NCBI GenBank assembly: GCA_964385305.1
Contig: CAYLOP010000007.1
Location: forward strand, 1-52,668
Length of the DNA: 52,668 bases
DNA from: CAYLOP01 sp964385305
GTDB taxonomy: Bacteria > Chloroflexota > Anaerolineae > Anaerolineales > E44-bin32
Direction: 5' to 3'
Both the position numbers and the translations under genes were made by a program. Under the pieces are notes generated by a model. It had not been told where the DNA came from. It did not search any database and worked only from the letters and a program-made list of their open reading frames with translations. Within the stretch, counting starts at the first letter, position 1. The number at the start of each line of letters is the position of its first letter. Below, piece by piece: positions 42,903-50,375 of the stretch.

Positions 42903-43751
42903 CTAGCGAATGATATTCCTGTCGAAACGCTTCGTCATCCAGCGTGACACCAGGCAGAGCGTCAAGACGATGACCGTGAGGATGAAAGCGGATGCATATG
43001 CGCGTTCCTGCACGGCTGGGAAAGGGGTTCCCAATTGGAAAAACACCGCCAAAGGAAGCGACGCCGCGGGTCCGAGAAGTGAATCGGGTAGACGATCCGT
43101 ATAGCCAGCGGTGAAGAGCACGGATGCGGCGTCGCCAATGCCTCGACCGAAAGCCAGGAGAACGGCCGTAAGCAGTCCCGGGGTGGTTTGTCGAACCATG
43201 ATGTTGAACGCGGTCTCCCAACGCGTTGCGCCCAACGCGAAGGATGCTTCTTTTAATTCGCCTGGAATGGTTGCAAGGGTCTCGTCCATGGTGCGGATGA
43301 TGATAGGCACTTCCAGGCACGCCAATGTAATCATGCCACCCAGGAGCGAGGCGCGAATACCCAGTATGAGCATGATGGTGAAGCCGAAAATCCCATAGAC
43401 AATACTTGGGATGCCCCAAAGGACATCAAAGACCAAGCGTGCGATCTCGGCGTGGCGTGAACGGGCAGCGTAGACGTGCAGGTAGAGGGCGATGGGCAGG
43501 CCGAAGAGCAGGGCGAGCAAGGTGGCGCCACCTGCGAGTAGGAGAGAGCCGATAATCGCATTCAAGATCCCGCCTTCTCCCCCAAGGTAGAAACCACCCG
43601 TCGGTGTCTGGGTGAGCATCGCCAGGTCGAGGGCAGGCAGTCCTCTCCGTAGAACGGTTGCCAGGATTAAAACCAGGCTCGCGAGCACCACCAGCGTAGA
43701 TGCAATCATGAGCGTTTTGAAGATTGTTTCTTCCATACGTGACCAGTTCAT
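42903..43751 (-). CDS. pstA: Phosphate ABC transporter permease PstA
   Basis: A 282-residue membrane protein with six helices. After the first helix comes a periplasmic loop, then the binding-protein-dependent transport domain; the EAA-like coupling segment is PGELKEASFALGATRWETAFNIM, which contacts PstB. GIPSIVYGIFGF is a PstA/PstC hallmark. The start overlaps the pstC stop (ATGA), so the two permeases are translated together. Confidence 0.95.
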   Translation of the reverse strand: MNWSRMEETIFKTLMIASTLVVLASLVLILATVLRRGLPALDLAMLTQTPTGGFYLGGEGGILNAIIGSLLLAGGATLLALLFGLPIALYLHVYAARSRHAEIARLVFDVLWGIPSIVYGIFGFTIMLILGIRASLLGGMITLACLEVPIIIRTMDETLATIPGELKEASFALGATRWETAFNIMVRQTTPGLLTAVLLAFGRGIGDAASVLFTAGYTDRLPDSLLGPAASLPLAVFFQLGTPFPAVQERAYASAFILTVIVLTLCLVSRWMTKRFDRNIIR

Positions 43752-44755
43752 ACGGCTTCTCCTTCGGCTGCCCGCTTGATTCGAAGCAGGATCAACCGTG
43801 AAGCGAGGTTGAATATGAGCACCACGATGAGCAAGATTAACGCGGCGGTCATAAGTGCAGCATCATACAAAGGGATAGACATCATCTCGCCATAGTTGTT
43901 GGCAATCAAGGCGGTAAGCGGGTAGGCGGCATCGAACAGGGAGCTCGGGATCTGGGGTACGTTACCAACTACCATGAGAACCGCCATCGTCTCGCCGAAG
44001 GCGCGTGAGAAGGCCAAGACGATAGCAGCAAACACGCCCGGAAATGCACGCCGCAATACGACATTTCTGACCGTCTGCCAGCGTGTTGCTCCTAACGCTA
44101 AAGATGCCTCCCGCAGGCCTTGCGGCACTGCCCTGATAACCTCTTCTGCGACGGCGATAAGGATGGGAAAAACCATCACTGCAAGAACCAAGCCGGCAGC
44201 CAGGACACCATAGCCGGTAGGGTTGTCGACGCGGAAGAGCGGGATGAGATGAGAAAGACCCCCCAGCGTTGGAGCGACGATTTTTTCAACGAAAGGCACA
44301 ACGGTTAGAACTCCCCAAATACCGTAGACTACAGATGGAATGCCTGCAAGAAGGTCGATGAGCGGATTTACCAGGGCACGATGGTGCGGTTTGGCGTATT
44401 CAGCTAAGTAAATGGAAGTCAATAGGGATGGTGGAACAGCCAGGATCATGGCGATGGCCGTCACCCATAATGTGCTCATGATGAAGGGCAAGAAACCAAA
44501 GGCGCCTTGAAGGGGGCGCCAACGGGAGGAGAGCAGCAGTTCATGGAGGGGCATACTCTGGAGGATGGGTTGGGCGCGGAGCACCAAACCGATAGCCATC
44601 ATGGGTAAAAGCAAGATCGCTGCTAGGGTGAATATTCCCAATGTCCACCGGGCGGTGCGGTCAATCTGCCTGCGGGAAACTATCATCGTTGTATTTACTC
44701 GGCTTCGAAAGCGTCGAAGGATGAGATAACTCCAGGCTCTAACCACGGAAGCCAT
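43748..44755 (-). CDS. pstC: Phosphate ABC transporter permease PstC
   Basis: A 335-residue membrane protein with a transport permease domain. GIPSVVYGIWGVLTVVPFVE and the coupling helix PQGLREASLALGATRWQTV are typical for PstC. The ATG at 44755 lies two bases after the pstS stop and has GGA before it; an internal ATG at 44686 would remove 23 basic N-terminal residues and gives a more usual length, so the start is uncertain. Forms the channel with PstA. Confidence 0.94.
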   Translation of the reverse strand: MASVVRAWSYLILRRFRSRVNTTMIVSRRQIDRTARWTLGIFTLAAILLLPMMAIGLVLRAQPILQSMPLHELLLSSRWRPLQGAFGFLPFIMSTLWVTAIAMILAVPPSLLTSIYLAEYAKPHHRALVNPLIDLLAGIPSVVYGIWGVLTVVPFVEKIVAPTLGGLSHLIPLFRVDNPTGYGVLAAGLVLAVMVFPILIAVAEEVIRAVPQGLREASLALGATRWQTVRNVVLRRAFPGVFAAIVLAFSRAFGETMAVLMVVGNVPQIPSSLFDAAYPLTALIANNYGEMMSIPLYDAALMTAALILLIVVLIFNLASRLILLRIKRAAEGEAV

Positions 44756-44757
44756 TC

Positions 44758-45720
44758 CTATCCGTCTATTTTCCCCAGCTCTTGGTTGAGCTGACTTCTA
44801 GGCAACGCCACATACCCGGCCTCACCCAGGTACGCTTGCCCCTCGGTCAGCACCCATCGCAGGAAATCACGCACGACACCCATAGGCTTTCCCTTGGTCA
44901 CCAGATGGAGGTCGCGCGCAGGGGGCGATGGATAATGTCCTTCGGCGACTGCCTGTACCGCCTGCTCCTTGGTCTGTAACCTTTCCTGAGGATCCACCTG
45001 ACCGTTGTTGTTCAGATCGATCGACACGACATATGCGCCGTCCATAGGCAATTTGGTCTGCGCGTCAAAGGCGTAATTGAGGTTGTTGTATCCAACCGCA
45101 AGCGGATCCTTGATCACGGCTTCAAGGACGCCAGGATCACCGTATACCCCGATGCCCAGGAGGTCTTCTTGCTTGAAGCCAAGGTAGTCTGCCCATGTCG
45201 CCGGCGCGCCCGCGGCGTCGGAGCGCGTGAACACATGAATCGCATCGGTGACTTCAGGCCTTCCCACAAGTTGGCCCCAGGTCGTGATTTCTCCTGTGAT
45301 GTAGAGAGCATATAGTGCATCGCGCGTCAGGCCGTGCTGGCGGAGGTCATCCAAAACAGGGTTCTCTGCAGACACGGTTAGAAATACAGCATCCTTTGTG
45401 ACGGCGACCCAGAAGGCGCCGCGTGTAATCTCCTCAGGATATATTTCCCGGGAAACCATACCAATATCCACAGTTCCTGAGAGTGCGTCCGTCATCCCCT
45501 TCCCCGCGCCGCCTGCTGAGATATCGAAGCGGATATGTGGGTTTTGTTTTACATATTCCTCGCTCCAGCGAATCATCATAGGGTAAAGTGCCCATGCCCC
45601 CGAGACGGTGATCGTTGTGGTTGGTTGGGTGTTTTCGAGAGATCCTTGCTGTCCGCAAGCACAGCAAAGCACAGCGAGAAGAACAGTGAGCTGTAGGAGG
45701 GTCTTAGAAGTTCTAGTCAT
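44758..45720 (-). CDS. pstS: Phosphate-binding lipoprotein PstS
   Basis: A 320-residue substrate-binding protein. Starting at the ATG at 45720 it has a basic N-terminus and hydrophobic core ending in a lipobox-like LCCAC, so it is probably lipid-anchored, as expected in a cell without a free periplasm. SGAWALYPMMIRWSEEY and SAGGAGKGMTDALSG are the phosphate-contact regions typical of the PstS-like family; FTRSDAAGAPATWADYLG follows. The open frame extends 52 codons further upstream, but these residues are not signal-like and are rejected. GATAGAG precedes the start. It is followed directly by pstC. Confidence 0.93.
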   Translation of the reverse strand: MTRTSKTLLQLTVLLAVLCCACGQQGSLENTQPTTTITVSGAWALYPMMIRWSEEYVKQNPHIRFDISAGGAGKGMTDALSGTVDIGMVSREIYPEEITRGAFWVAVTKDAVFLTVSAENPVLDDLRQHGLTRDALYALYITGEITTWGQLVGRPEVTDAIHVFTRSDAAGAPATWADYLGFKQEDLLGIGVYGDPGVLEAVIKDPLAVGYNNLNYAFDAQTKLPMDGAYVVSIDLNNNGQVDPQERLQTKEQAVQAVAEGHYPSPPARDLHLVTKGKPMGVVRDFLRWVLTEGQAYLGEAGYVALPRSQLNQELGKIDG

Positions 45721-45911
45721 CTCTATCGCTCGAGCGAGCTCCTGTAGATTGGCGCGATCCTGGCCACGGAGAGTGTTATGATGGTGCGGGCGATGGTATC
45801 TGAGATAAGAGCGTATGGACAGGTTAGTGCACCCACCAGGTTTCATGGCAGGAAAGGATCGAATCACGGACCCCATTCACGTCGTTGGAAAGCGCTTCTC
45901 CTCCAGCGAGT

Positions 45912-46940
45912 CTATGGATCTTTGATGTCTTGAAGGGATTTAGCTATCAGAACTGGGCGATCCACCCAGCGAAGCAGCGGATCGATCAGGTCGCTTAAGA
46001 AGCAACGCTGGATTCTGCCTCCATGGCTGGCGGCGATCGTGACGAGGTCGTAGTTGCCGCCTATGATTTCGTCTCGAATTTCCCATTTCGGAGAACCCTG
46101 ACGCAACTTCAGCGTACTCTCTATGTACATGCTGTCGAGCCGCCTTGCGGTTCGACGCAGGTGTTGGCCGAGCTCGCTGTGGGATGCCAAAATTTCACGC
46201 AGGCTGAGGTTAGATGCCTTGATGGCTTGATACATTGACGGCGCCGGCGGCACAATGGTCAGGATGGTGACATGCGCGCCACAGGATTGGGAGATTAGGA
46301 TGCTCCAATCAATCGTGGCGAGATCATTTCTTTCATCATGAAGGATGAGTAGGATTTTCTGGATGGGCCATCGTGGCATGCGTGCGAGTAGACAAGAATT
46401 CGGCAATCGATCAAGACACTTCGTGTAGAACGACCGCGAGGGGAGATTGCTACGAAATATGCGCTCGGGTGCGTCGTAAAGGATCAACGTATAGGCATGC
46501 GCCCCCTGATCATCCAAGCGCGATTTCAGGTCGTCTCGTGAACCGATCTCCCATATATCGACCGCTCTGGCATACAGTTGTTCCCCAAGCTTGGCTCCGT
46601 AGCTCTGTGTGTCTGTCGATGCACCGGTTTGCGATAAGACCAGGATATCGAGATCATGACGCGGCTCTTCCTGCCAGACCTCCGCGATGAGGGCATCGAT
46701 GGCCTCTGACTTACCCTGTACGAAGTAGGGTGTTTTGCCAAGAGCCGAGGTGATGGCATCGCGCGCAGCAAAGTCGTTCGGGTCAGCCATGGCCACGGTG
46801 ATATTCCCATAGGCTTCTCCGACGGGAAGCGTGTGGAATCGAAACGCCAGATCGGATGGAATCCGACGAGCGATTTCGAGATTGAGGGCGAAATCATTAA
46901 GAACCAAGGGTTTGGTTTTTGGACATCCCGAATCCGACAT
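45912..46940 (-). CDS. MshEN-like plus universal stress (UspA) domain protein
   Basis: A 342-residue cytosolic protein. Residues about 20-90 match the second half of the type II secretion ATPase N-terminal domain (MshEN/GspE_N): RRIPSDLAFRFHTLPVGEA then ITVAMADPNDFAARDAI. The first half, which in MshEN binds c-di-GMP, seems absent. Residues about 195-338 form a UspA fold: ILLILHDERNDLATIDW and the end YDLVTIAASHGG with DRPVLIAKS. The middle (about 95-190) is unclear. AGGAG lies six bases before the ATG. It lies between the response regulator and pstS on the same strand, which suggests a role in phosphate signalling. No ATPase domain is attached. Confidence 0.78.
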   Translation of the reverse strand: MSDSGCPKTKPLVLNDFALNLEIARRIPSDLAFRFHTLPVGEAYGNITVAMADPNDFAARDAITSALGKTPYFVQGKSEAIDALIAEVWQEEPRHDLDILVLSQTGASTDTQSYGAKLGEQLYARAVDIWEIGSRDDLKSRLDDQGAHAYTLILYDAPERIFRSNLPSRSFYTKCLDRLPNSCLLARMPRWPIQKILLILHDERNDLATIDWSILISQSCGAHVTILTIVPPAPSMYQAIKASNLSLREILASHSELGQHLRRTARRLDSMYIESTLKLRQGSPKWEIRDEIIGGNYDLVTIAASHGGRIQRCFLSDLIDPLLRWVDRPVLIAKSLQDIKDP

Positions 46941-46978
46941 TCCAATCTCCTAGGTTACAACACCATTTTTCCAGATGT

Positions 46979-47011
46979 GGATAACAAAGTGTGTTATGAA
47001 GATGTAACGAA
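46979..47011 (-). promoter_or_regulatory. Candidate Pho-box-like repeats upstream of the Usp-pst genes
   Basis: Read on the minus strand, three consecutive 11-mers stand here: TTCGTTACATC, TTCATAACACA and CTTTGTTATCC. The first two match at seven of their first nine bases, the third loosely. Tandem 11-base repeats are how PhoB/PhoP-type regulators bind. The same DNA also reads as the palindrome ATAACA-5-TGTTAT (46981-46997). It lies 39-71 bases ahead of the MshEN-Usp start and just after the response regulator stop. Confidence 0.4.
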
Positions 47012-47034
47012 ATGGTGATAAAGCGAAGGGTCGC

Positions 47035-47721
47035 CTAGCCTGGAGTGTAGGGCAAGGCCAGGCCATAGCCAATGCCGGGGACGGTTTCGATATAGTGAGG
47101 TTGGGAGGGGTTCTCCTCGATTTTATTGCGTAGGCGGTGAACAATCTGACGCAGCATATCCCGATCTCCGCCTTGGGCTCCCCATAAGTGCTCGATGAGC
47201 GCTTCTGTAGTGAGAACATAGCCGGCATTGAGCATAAGGTAATCGAGCAGACGGCACTCGAGGCGGGTCAGTTGGATCGGGTCCTTTTCGTGGACATGGA
47301 CCTCTCGCTTGTGGATATGGAGGGTGATCCCCTCAAGCTTACGGATTGCGGTTGTGGGAGGGCGACCAGACCTACGGAGCACGGCCTGCGCACGCGCAAC
47401 GAGCTGCCGGGGGCTAAAAGGTTTAGGGATATAGTCGTCGGCTCCGATGTCCAGACCGTGCACGATATCGTCCTCCTCACCTCGCACGGTGAGCAAGATG
47501 ATGGGAGTGTCGGAGTATTGGCGGATATGTTTGCATACAGCGAAACCATCGAGTTTGGGGAGGTTAACGTCGAGCACAATGAGATCGGGTTTGTCCTCTT
47601 CCCAACGACGAAGGGCGGTTTCACCGTCGTAAGCCATAATGATCTGATACCCTTCTCGACGAAGTGTGAAGGCCACTACATCCGCAAGCGTGCGATCGTC
47701 ATCGACAACAAGTGCTTTCAT
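47035..47721 (-). CDS. OmpR/PhoB-family response regulator
   Basis: A 228-residue DNA-binding regulator. The receiver domain has acidic residues at 7-9, phosphoacceptor Asp51 (IVLDVNLP), Thr78 (LLTVRG) and Lys100 (DYIPKPFS). The C-terminal winged helix (about 130-225) has LTRLECRLLDYLMLNAGYVLT and RLRNKIEENPSQPHYIETV, GIGYGL, typical of OmpR/PhoB. Coupled to the histidine kinase gene by an ATGA overlap. The pst genes downstream make it the likely PhoB counterpart. Confidence 0.93.
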   Translation of the reverse strand: MKALVVDDDRTLADVVAFTLRREGYQIIMAYDGETALRRWEEDKPDLIVLDVNLPKLDGFAVCKHIRQYSDTPIILLTVRGEEDDIVHGLDIGADDYIPKPFSPRQLVARAQAVLRRSGRPPTTAIRKLEGITLHIHKREVHVHEKDPIQLTRLECRLLDYLMLNAGYVLTTEALIEHLWGAQGGDRDMLRQIVHRLRNKIEENPSQPHYIETVPGIGYGLALPYTPG

Positions 47722-49808
47722 AGCTCATCTACCAGAGGAAGCGTGAACCAGAAAATGGCGCCGTCGGAAGTTTGGGTGCCCACACCAACCTCACCACCGT
47801 GAGCCTCGATGATCGCCTTGACGACGGAGAGGCCCAGCCCAACTCCATAGTGGGCTTGGGCATGAAGCGGATCAAGCCTGGCGAAACGGTGGAACACGCG
47901 CTCACGATATTCGGCAGGAATGCCTGCGCCTTTATCGACGACATCCACGCGCACGAAGTCTTCCTGCAGGCGTGCGCGAATCGCAATTTGCGTTTGATCT
48001 GGGCTGTACTTGCTCGCGTTTGAGAGTAAGTTGATCATGACCTGCGAAGCGCGCTTTGGATCGGCCTCCACGGTTGGGAGGGAGGCGGGCAGTTCAACGA
48101 GGAGCGTTTGATTGCGCTTGAGCAGCAGGGGTTGCATGATCGCAGCGGCTTCACCGATGATGCGCGCCAAATCGGCAGGTCGAGGTGTAACCCTGAAGTG
48201 CCCGGCCTCGATGCTCGCGCTTTCCAATAGGTTGTCGATTAGGGTCTGTAAACCGAGCACACCCAGATGCAGGGATACCAGCAATTCCTGGAACTCCGAA
48301 GGGCTCAAGTCTTGTGCTTGGTCGAGAAGAAGCTCAATCGATGCCGCTAGCGCGGAAAGCGGCGTGCGAAATTCATGGGATACGTTTGCCAGGAAGTGCC
48401 CCAGGAGAAGGTGGACAGCATCTTGTTCGCTGATATCTCGAAAGACGAGGACGACTTCCGCCGAGCTAGCTCCCGTAGGAGCGAGGCGGGCTCCGGTCAC
48501 AGAAAAGCTGGCTTGCTCACCGTCAGCTAACTGCACGACGATCTTGCGCTGATGGCCGGGTGCAGGGATCTGCGCACTAAAGGGCTCATCGCTCTCAGGA
48601 GTTTGAAAGAGCTTGTCGCAAGATTGACCCACGGCATCATCCTGCTTTATGCCCGTTATGCGCTCTGCCCCTGTGCTGAAGTAGGTGATCTGGTCATGGC
48701 TGTCCAGCGTGACAATCCCCTCTACAATGGCATTTAAGAGCTGGTCTGACCAAGCCTTCTCGCGGCGAAGTTGGCTAAGCGTTTTCTGTAGGTCGACCCT
48801 GGCGCTTTCCAATGCTTCTGCGACTAACATCGTATCACGTACTCGGGTGTTGATCTCTACAGGCGTATCTAAGTCGCCGGCGCGGAGGGCTTTTGCCGCT
48901 GCTGTAAGGCCTGCGAGCGAGGATCCAATCCGCCTTGCCATACCGGTTCCCAAGAATGAACCTAAAGTCATGACGGCTAGGATTCCCCCAGCCAAGCTCC
49001 AGATTAGACGTCTGCGCGTGGATGCGATCCCGCTCACGTCCAGGGCGACCTGGGCTTGAATCGCATCTTCGCCTATGGAGAACTCTGACGCATAGTAGGA
49101 TTTGTCTCCGTAGAGGAATCTCACATACGCTTGAGAATCTATAAGTCCGGATGATGCAGGGCCCTGGTTCGCGAGGTTCAATCCATCAAGCGTGCCTGAA
49201 AAACTTGTGGCGATGGGTTCACCCTCCATGAAAAGCGTGTGTTCGAGGCCCGTCTGCTCCCGCAGTGTAATGGCGAGTGGATGATCCAAGTATAGACCCA
49301 CGATAACGTCGCCCAAGATCTTGTTCCCTTGGAGGATAGGGCTGTATGCGAGGAGCAACGCATGCGAGCCCACATCGGTCGCGAGGATTTGGTAGCCTGC
49401 GCTCCAATCCCCCAGGCAGGCGACCGCGGGGAGGTTGTCTCCTGCATGGCTGAGCATTTCCCCGCTCGGAGAACAGATCATGATCTCATCCAAAGTCGCC
49501 CCAAGCCGTAGAGTCTCAAGATACCCTCCAAGTTCTTGACGATCATCCTCGATGATGAGGGTGGAGATGGTAGGGCGTTGTGCCGTAAGATTGGCCAACC
49601 CGATGATATCGTCTTGCCTGGATGCAAATAGAGCCTGCGAGGCGCGCAACCCCTGCTCAACTTGGTTCCATGCTTGCTGATCCAACTGCCGACCGATTAA
49701 AACCAACGCTGGCAGTCCCGCTAAAACCGACGTCAAGAGGACCAGGAAGAGGGCATTAAGGATGAGATGTACAGTTAAACTGTGTGGATCAATCTTAATG
49801 TATCGCAC
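47718..49808 (-). CDS. Membrane sensor histidine kinase with extracellular Cache-like and PAS domains
   Basis: A 696-residue kinase. Layout: membrane helix at about 14-35; an outside sensor of about 230 residues (40-265) with Cache-like pattern; second helix at about 270-290; HAMP (GMARRIGSSLAGLTAA onward, 290-345); PAS (about 360-465, VEGIVTLDSHDQITYFSTGAERITG); HisKA with HEFRTPLSALAASIELLL; HATPase with NLLSNASKYS, DKGAGIPAEYRERVF, GVGLGLSVVK. All motifs needed for activity are present. GTG start at 49808 without a clear ribosome-binding site. Unlike PhoR of proteobacteria, it has a large outer sensor, so it could read an external ligand as well as Pst status. Overlaps the regulator by four bases. 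Confidence 0.92.
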   Translation of the reverse strand: MRYIKIDPHSLTVHLILNALFLVLLTSVLAGLPALVLIGRQLDQQAWNQVEQGLRASQALFASRQDDIIGLANLTAQRPTISTLIIEDDRQELGGYLETLRLGATLDEIMICSPSGEMLSHAGDNLPAVACLGDWSAGYQILATDVGSHALLLAYSPILQGNKILGDVIVGLYLDHPLAITLREQTGLEHTLFMEGEPIATSFSGTLDGLNLANQGPASSGLIDSQAYVRFLYGDKSYYASEFSIGEDAIQAQVALDVSGIASTRRRLIWSLAGGILAVMTLGSFLGTGMARRIGSSLAGLTAAAKALRAGDLDTPVEINTRVRDTMLVAEALESARVDLQKTLSQLRREKAWSDQLLNAIVEGIVTLDSHDQITYFSTGAERITGIKQDDAVGQSCDKLFQTPESDEPFSAQIPAPGHQRKIVVQLADGEQASFSVTGARLAPTGASSAEVVLVFRDISEQDAVHLLLGHFLANVSHEFRTPLSALAASIELLLDQAQDLSPSEFQELLVSLHLGVLGLQTLIDNLLESASIEAGHFRVTPRPADLARIIGEAAAIMQPLLLKRNQTLLVELPASLPTVEADPKRASQVMINLLSNASKYSPDQTQIAIRARLQEDFVRVDVVDKGAGIPAEYRERVFHRFARLDPLHAQAHYGVGLGLSVVKAIIEAHGGEVGVGTQTSDGAIFWFTLPLVDEL

Positions 49809-50375
49809 GGTCGAAGCCGTTCATTTCTCGAAGCTCAGGTCGTAGTACCGGTTTGGGATGAACCGAAAATGATAAACAGCTGTCGTGATGCTATCTGCAT
49901 GTCTAGCGTGAAGCCGATCCAACGGGAACGCTTATTCGCCCGTGGAACAGTAATAATTTCACACAAGTGTGTATGAGATGTCAACAAATAGAATCTGCCG
50001 TCGCGTCAGCCATATTGTAGCGCAACTGGGATTGTGTGTGGAGCGGGGATGGCCCAATTCTAAAAGGTGCGCATGGCGATCATACGGTAGATGTGGCAAC
50101 GACGAAGGTGTTGCCATATGTGTTTGACGGTAGAGGCTCAAGTTACCAAAGCGGGGTCGGATTATGGGGAGGGGAGCGCGTTTCAGGAGGAGAGGACTCT
50201 TCCCAACCTGACGGCATTCGCAACGCCAACATACTTTCGTGCTTGGTAAGGAAAAGGATGAATGTTTGGCTGATCGAGGTCTTTAATTTTTACGTGGGGA
50301 TAACTTATGGAATAATCACGGGGTACAATAAAACGTACGCTCAACACAGTGGATGAATCGAGCATGGAGGCTGAA
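49809..50375. other. Divergent regulatory region between the kinase and the AOR gene
   Basis: A 567-base region between divergently transcribed units. It contains the inverted repeat listed at 50094-50116, a small palindrome CACAC-AAG-TGTGT near 49963-49975, and a -10-like TACAAT about 40 bases before the aldehyde oxidoreductase start without a good -35. No convincing coding frame; a 106-codon frame at 50036-50356 has no ribosome-binding site or motif. Confidence 0.45.
50094..50116. repeat. Inverted repeat in the AOR upstream region
   Basis: TGGCAAC (50094-50100) and GTTGCCA (50110-50116) form a perfect 7-base inverted repeat with a 9-base gap, about 260 bases before the AOR start. Could be an operator or a small hairpin; no T-tract follows. 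Confidence 0.35.

Noticed and set aside
45721..45876. 52-codon N-terminal extension of pstS
   Set aside because: His/Arg-rich and not signal-like; the ATG at 45720 gives a proper lipoprotein signal.
50036..50356. 106-codon frame before the AOR gene
   Set aside because: GTG start without ribosome-binding site, Gly-rich low-quality translation, lies in a regulatory region.
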